Origin: Pascua guehoae | Lineage: Eukaryota > Basidiomycota > Tremellomycetes > Trichosporonales > Trichosporonaceae | Reading direction: 5' to 3' | NCBI GenBank assembly: GCA_001600415.1 | Contig: BCJX01000003.1 | Span: 1,566,268-1,630,267 of the forward strand | Length of the DNA stretch: 64,000 bases | Part shown: positions 59,101 through 64,000 of the stretch, piece after piece | How positions within the stretch are numbered: the stretch's first letter is position 1 | Layout of the letters: every line of letters starts with the position of its first letter | Made by a program: the position numbers and the translations under genes | The notes under the pieces: generated by a model | Told to the model about the DNA's origin: nothing | Database searches by the model: none | Seen by the model: the letters and a program-made list of their open reading frames with translations, nothing else

Positions 59101-60090
59101 GCTCCGCCAGCAGAACGAGCAGCGCCGTGCCGAGGAGAAGCAGCGCAAGGCCGAGGAAGAACAGCGCAAGGCCGAAGAGGAGCGCAAGCGCAAGGCTGCC
59201 GAGGCAGAGGACAAGCGCCGCCGGTGGGAGGAGCAGGAGAAGCGGCGCAAGGCTGCCGAGGCCAAGATGGCACGTCTCCAGAAGGAGAAGGCTGCCCGCG
59301 AGGAGCGCGAGGCGTCCGAGGCCCGTGCAAAGGTGAGCACCATGGGTTTATTTCATTACTGACAACTCTCAGCAAGCCGAAGAGGAGGCTGCACGTAAGC
59401 GCAAGATGGCACCGATGATCAACAAGAACGCCGGCACCATCAAGCGCATCGTCCCGACTGCCGCGGCCTCGGCCAAGGGCAAGGAGGTGATGCACCCCTC
59501 GAAGACGGTGGTCACGCTCAACCAGTCGACGACGTCGATGACGGCCTCGCAGGCGCGTCTTGGTCCCCCTCAGCGCACGTCACAGGCCCCGCAGCATGCA
59601 TCGCACGCCGCAAGCACGAGCTCGTCGGCAGTGCTCCAGCACTCGCGCATGACGTTGCAGGCACAGCTGGAACAGAAGGCGCTCGAAATGGCGTCCGAGG
59701 ACATTGTGCTGCCCGACATTGCATCCGAGTAAGCACTCTAATATTGCTGGATGTGGATACGGCTTACACCACAGGTACTCCAACTCGGATGACTCTGACC
59801 GCGAGGACGACTTTAAGCGCCCAGACTGGGCCGAGTCGCCCAACCTCCACCGGGCGCTCGAGGAGCAGGCCAGCGTCAACCCCGACGAGCTGTTTGGGCC
59901 CGTCCGCCCGCTCGTCATGGACGAGCTGTTCAAGGCGCGCCAGGGCAAGTTCCGCGCGCGTACCAGTTCGGCAAACTGGAGCGGCGCCGACCGCCTCACC
60001 GAGGCCGAGGAGCGCGACTATGCGCGTCGCATGGGGTTCCGCCCGATCAACGCGCCGCGCGAGGGCGGGTCGTCGAGCACGGGTCGTTAG
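56186..60090 (+). CDS. SLI15: Inner centromere protein, chromosomal passenger complex scaffold
   Basis: Exons 56186-56361, 56454-56601, 56638-58860, 58895-59332, 59373-59728, 59775-60090; 1218 residues. The N-terminal helix (TDRLRQAAQSSLAELEASI, WLDDYIDNIQAQ) fits the Survivin/Borealin-binding end. Residues about 310-420 hold around 14 S/T-P-x-K/R motifs. Acidic segments and a long charged helix (QEQEAAERRLQ to REEREASEARAK) form the single-alpha-helix-like part. The C-terminus has the IN-box: PDWAESPNLHRALEEQ, VNPDELFGPVRPL and TSSANWSG, the TSS-type segment that Aurora B phosphorylates. INCENP activates Aurora B and targets it to centromeres and spindle. The gene is divergent from haspin. 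Confidence 0.95.
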
Positions 60091-60349
60091 GCCGTACTGT
60101 GAACAGTGGACGGTAGTGAACTGTAGACTCTTTTGTTTTTCCTTGTTTTATTGGCATGGCTTTGATGTTTCTTCCCCTTTTGCATGCAACAAACGTTTCT
60201 TGTCAAGTGGATTGTGTGGTCCTGTTCTCATGCAGATGCGTCCACTCCCAACTGCCTCTTGGCGGCTCCGTACCGCCCCACCCCCGTGCCAGCTCTACCC
60301 AGAGATGTGATGCATTGTTCCACACTAAAGTGGCCCATGTTCCCTACTG

Positions 60350-62467
60350 TTACACGCCGTGCCCGCGATCCCGCCGGTGCCAGAGCAGCAGCAGGCCCTC
60401 GTACACGGTCCACGCAATGGCCGAGCTCGCGGCCTTGCGCGAGATGCGCAGCGACGCGCCAGAGAAGAAGCCCACTAGTCCGAGGTCCTGGGGGTTAGTC
60501 CGGGGGCGGGTGTGTGTGTGTGGGGTTAACCTCGTGGGGAGGTGGGAGTGAGAAGGGAGGTGAAGAGGAGACGAATCTGTGCCTCTTGCAGCTGCCGCAC
60601 GCTGCGGAACCCGGCCTCAGCCATGGCCGGAACCCACCCTCTCGGGCCGCACTAGCTCTTTGTCCGCCCTTTGATCAACTAGACCCCTCCATCGCCAGAG
60701 TCCCAGCCCACTAGCCCAGTCCCACTCACTCTGTAAATATGCGCAATCGCCCGCCGGATTGTCGGGTTCTCTGCGGGCGCGACCTGCATGCGCGTCTTGA
60801 CGCAGTCGGCGGGCGACGTGAGTATTGTCGCGAGCACCGAGGCCGAGATTGCTTGTGGCGTGTTAGCCGCGGCGAGTGGGAACGGTACGATACGCAGAAT
60901 GCGGGGTGGGGGTTGTAAGGGGGAGGTGACTAGACTTACCCGAGCCAGAGTGCAGGGCCGCGTTGGGGATGGACAGTTCTGGTCGGAGCGAGAGGGCGCG
61001 GGCTGGAGTTAGCGCGGGTACAGTGTAGTCGGCCTCTCGGACTGGGGCCACAGTCCGCCATCGTCTTGGTTCTTACATCCTCCCGCCCCACCACTCGTCG
61101 GCACGGAGAAGTGGTGTGCAATGCGGAAGTTTGCGACTCTGTTGGCGACCCGTTTGCGATCCCGCTTGGGTATTGAATGGGTATCATGGAGCGGCCAGGC
61201 AAGGGGGTTGGGTCCTTGGTCGCTGCCGTCTCCATCAGAGCAACGTCCCGAGCAAGGGTTCGGTGAACATGGGTCACGACTAGGAGAGCAGCATTTGACA
61301 GAGGCCAAGAACGAGGACGGGCATGCGCTCGTGCAACCGTCACGTTCGTCGTGGCCGTCTCTGCTCCTGCCGGATCCCTCCCTCGCGCTTCTCTCCTCTC
61401 CCAATCTTCCAATCTCTCTTCCTCTCCCCTCGCAGTCTCTCCCTGTCCTCTCCGCCGAACTCGATCTGGTCCCCTCCCTCTCGCCGGGCCCATTGACACC
61501 CACAAGCAAGCTCTTTTGCCTTTTCGTAAAACACGACATAGACGCCCGCATACGGCGCGTCGCGGACGGCCGTCGCGGTAAATCCCTGAAAGAGACCGCG
61601 CACGCCCTCGGCGCGGAGCATGTGTGAAAACGCGCCCGACAGCGAGTGGTACTGGCGGTAGGCGTTGCTCTCGAATCGTGCCTTGACAATGGTGATGGGG
61701 TTGAGGACAAAGCCGACGCTCGTGCGCGCCACGGCGCCCGCGACCAGGTTGCCGCCCGACGAGAGGCGCGTGAGTGCCGTCCGCTGCTTTGCGTCGGGTG
61801 TAGAAGTGCTACTGCCGTTTTGTTCCTGCTGCATGGCGAGGGTCTGGAAGGCCGGGAAGCGGGCGAGCTCGGCGCGGATCGACGAGAGCATGTAAAAGTA
61901 GATGGCCACGCCGGGGACGTTGCTGCTTGTCAGTCGGGTAGACATGACATGGACGACGCCTCGGTGAGCCGTACTTGCCCACCCGCATCTCACATGGGCA
62001 ACTCACCGCGCAACGGTCGGCACTGTCCCGCGCCAGAGCCCAAACACGCCGTCGTCGCGGATGACCTGGCGGACGACGGGTCCCAGGCGGTGTCTGCAGT
62101 GTCAGTAGTGAGTTTAATGAGCGTTGGGCTGCTCCACCAACCCCCACTCTGCCGCTCGGCCTCTGCTCGGCTCGAATCGAGTGTTTGTTTGCCTTAGATG
62201 GGCCGGCACATTCGACTTTTGCCCACGTTTTACCGACCCCAGCTAGCCTTTTCCCCACACGCACCGCTTACGCCCCACATCGTATCCCTGCTGGAGACGA
62301 GTCTTGAGCAGGTCGAGGGGCTGGAGGCAGACCGCCGACGTGAGCCCGCTCAGCGCGCCCGAGGTCAGGTGGTGCGCGGCCTTGACCTTGCCGTTGCTTG
62401 GTGGAGGAGGTGGGGTGGGGAGGGGGAGAGGGAGGGGCGCAGCGGCCGGGGCGGCCACGGAGGCCAT
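60350..62467 (-). CDS. HEM25: Mitochondrial glycine carrier, SLC25A38/Hem25 family
   Basis: Exons 62265-62467, 62007-62093, 61504-61922, 60940-61002, 60730-60851, 60350-60487; 343 residues. The three carrier repeats have PLDLLKTRLQ, NPITIVKARFES and SPADCVKTRMQ, each starting a P-x-D/I-x-x-K helix kink. The second repeat carries GLFQGFTATAVRDAPYAGVYVVFYE, a marker of SLC25A38. It imports glycine into mitochondria for 5-aminolevulinate and heme synthesis. The Pro/Ala-rich N-terminus is 25 residues; an in-frame ATG at 62569 would extend it. Intron 3 (61003-61503) is long. The acceptor at 60852-60854 is AAG, required by the frame. Confidence 0.93.
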
Positions 62468-62797
62468 TGGGATGGATGGCGCGCTGGCCTCGTGTGTGGC
62501 GTGTATACAGAGGGGGTGAGTGGGTGGGACAAAGAGATGAGACGAGGAAAAAGCAAAAGTTGGTCGCAAAGAGGCTCAGAGGGCAGGCTGCAGGTGACGA
62601 ACCAAACCGGCCAGTTGTGGCGGCGGTGGGCGGCCGTCGAAATGCAAATGACGTCGGCTTCGGCTCTGTCGACTCGCATCCCAGGTCCAGGTCCAGCCTG
62701 GGCCAAATCTGTTGGGTGCACGCACAGTGTCAATAATCTCATCTCGGCCAGTATCGGCATCGCCCTCGATTCTGCTTTTATCGCAACCACATCGCCC
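62468..62797. promoter_or_regulatory. Divergent promoter region, HEM25 / unknown gene
   Basis: 330 bp between start codons. No distinctive site was identified. Confidence 0.4.
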
Positions 62798-64000
62798 ATG
62801 AACTTTGAGGTGAGTCCCGCCCGTCGTGTAGGTGAGGCCAGGCAACGGGGCATGCATGCTACCGTCGACTACGAGCCCATCTCGAGCGAGGCGACCAACC
62901 AGGACACGCTGGAAAGACAAAAACCCAGCCAAAACGCACAGACAGTGCTGACGACCAGGACCGGAGCAACACGAGCGTCCAGAGCCTCCTCGCGCTCCTC
63001 CGCTCGGCGCAGGGCGACGACCCCGGCAGCGCAGGTGCAGGTGCACCGAGTACGACCCCCGCGAGCACAAGCACAGCCCTGGCCAGCGGGAGCGCGAGCC
63101 GGCAAGTGAGCGGCGTGGGCGGCCACGGGAGCACACAGGGGGGCGTAATCGAGGACAGCAAGAGGCGGTGGGAGCGCGGCCCCACCGGTGACTACACACC
63201 CTGGACGTCGACGGCGGCCAGGTATGGCTCGCAGCACTCGCCAACCCTGCCCCCCTCCGAGGTGGGGATGCTGCTCGCGCAGCTCGGCCCGCCGCCGGGC
63301 GTCTTGTCGCGTGACGCCGGGGTGGGCTCGCGTCCCGCTGGCTTTGCGGGATCGGCATCGGCCCCCGCCCCTGCGGGCTCGGCGTTTGACGGCGCGCCGC
63401 ACAGGCTGCTCGACCCGTTTGGACCGGTTGGTGTGACCCCGCGCGGCGGGACGCGGAGGGATGCCGGGCGCGGTAGTGGGAGTGCCGAGGCTGGGGCTGG
63501 GGCTGGAGCGGCGGTTGGGGCGGCGACCGGGGCTGGCGTCGGCGGTGGTGCTGCGGCTAGGAATGGCAGTGCAGGCCCAGACGTCCCAGGCACGGAGACC
63601 CCACGCGCCGACACGCCGGCGGCGGATAAAGGCAAGCGCCGGGCGGACGACATGGACGATCCCGCCGAATGGGCGTTTACGCGCTGTCTCCCCGTCGTGG
63701 CCGAGCTGCTCCGCGACGAGGCGTTTGTGAGGGAGCTCCGTAAGGTGGGTGGTATGCTGGTGTGGTTGGGGAGGGTTATGCGAGGCAAGCGGCGGGCGTG
63801 TGGTCGTGGACCGGTGCCTTGGTCGTGGCCAAGCGGGTGGCGATAGTGACAATGGCCCTCTGTGTGCCTTGGTCATTTCCATGGTCCGGCATCCTCGCAG
63901 CCCGTACTGGCTGCTCCTGCCGTTCTCCACTGTCCAACATGTCCAACATGCCCATCCCCTCCTTGTTCCATTCACCCACGCCCGGATGGACATCACCAGC
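62798..64000 (+). CDS. Hypothetical protein, 3' end outside window
   Basis: Exon 1 at 62798-62809 (MNFE), intron 62810-62958, exon 2 at 62959-63744, then a donor GTGGGT; further exons probably lie beyond 64000. The visible protein starts MNFEDRSNTSVQSLLALL, continues through a Gly/Ala/Ser/Pro-rich disordered stretch and VIEDSKRRWERGPTGDYTPW, and near the end has DPAEWAFTRCLPVVAELL then RDEAFVRELRK, a conserved-looking helix pair. A short leucine-rich helix near each end could mediate protein interactions. I do not recognise the family. Codon choice is G/C-ending like its neighbours. Confidence 0.65.

Noticed and set aside
1..64000. CRISPR arrays, insertion sequences, retroelement or virus-like genes, rRNA
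   Set aside because: No spaced direct repeats, transposase, reverse transcriptase, capsid-like or rRNA sequence was found by reading both strands; the repeats present are simple tandem arrays.

Overview
The window looks like a GC-rich chromosome segment of a basidiomycete yeast, probably a tremellomycete of the Trichosporonales type. I infer this from the many short introns (mostly 35-70 nt, donor GTGAGT/GTAAGT, branch CTGAC or CTAAC a few bases before the acceptor), the very short first exons and the gene content. No BLAST or synteny search could be run. All exon models were built by hand from reading frame, splice sites and protein-family conservation, and most were checked to sum to whole codons.

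Layout. 1-1372 (-): 5' part of a CAMK-like kinase. 1373-5128: large gap. 5129-7108 (+): CoA-dependent acyltransferase of the alcohol acetyltransferase type. 7779-9620 (-): mitoribosomal protein uS2m. 10006-11309 (-): TFIIA large subunit TOA1. 11914-12990 (-): cytochrome b5-domain protein. 13562-18367 (+): RAD50, 22 exons. 18539-19239 (-): free methionine-R-sulfoxide reductase. 20020-21503 (+): FCF2. 22409-26381 (+): EPL1 (NuA4). 28467-30233 (+): SGF29 (SAGA). 30.2-32.6 kb: minisatellites. 32586-33600 (-): small membrane protein. 34758-36024 (+): bHLH factor. 36504-41942 (-): three F-box-like genes, the middle one broken. 42-44.6 kb: AT-richer gene-poor stretch with a tandem duplication. 44647-45467 (+): small membrane protein. 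45795-47091 (-): BCD1. 47523-48600 (-): CREG-like secreted protein. 49452-50718 (-): unknown. 51558-52585 (+): RPS24. 53472-55819 (-): haspin kinase. 56186-60090 (+): INCENP. 60350-62467 (-): HEM25 glycine carrier. 62798-end (+): unknown, partial.

Genes that work together. Haspin and INCENP are divergent neighbours sharing a 366-bp promoter region, and they act in one pathway: haspin marks H3T3 and so recruits the chromosomal passenger complex built on INCENP. EPL1 and SGF29, subunits of two different histone acetyltransferase complexes, are adjacent on the same strand, and both have long first introns with poly-C tracts. A bHLH protein with the residues that read CACGTG lies beside two F-box-like paralogs whose upstream regions share a TGACGTCACGTG plus CACGTG arrangement.

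The most unusual signals are start codons interrupted by introns (AT|G) in both TOA1 and RAD50, repeated use of AAG 3' splice sites, microexons, and 8-, 10- and 15-bp satellite arrays with homopolymer C/G tracts. I found no tRNA, rRNA, CRISPR array, insertion sequence or recognisable transposon.
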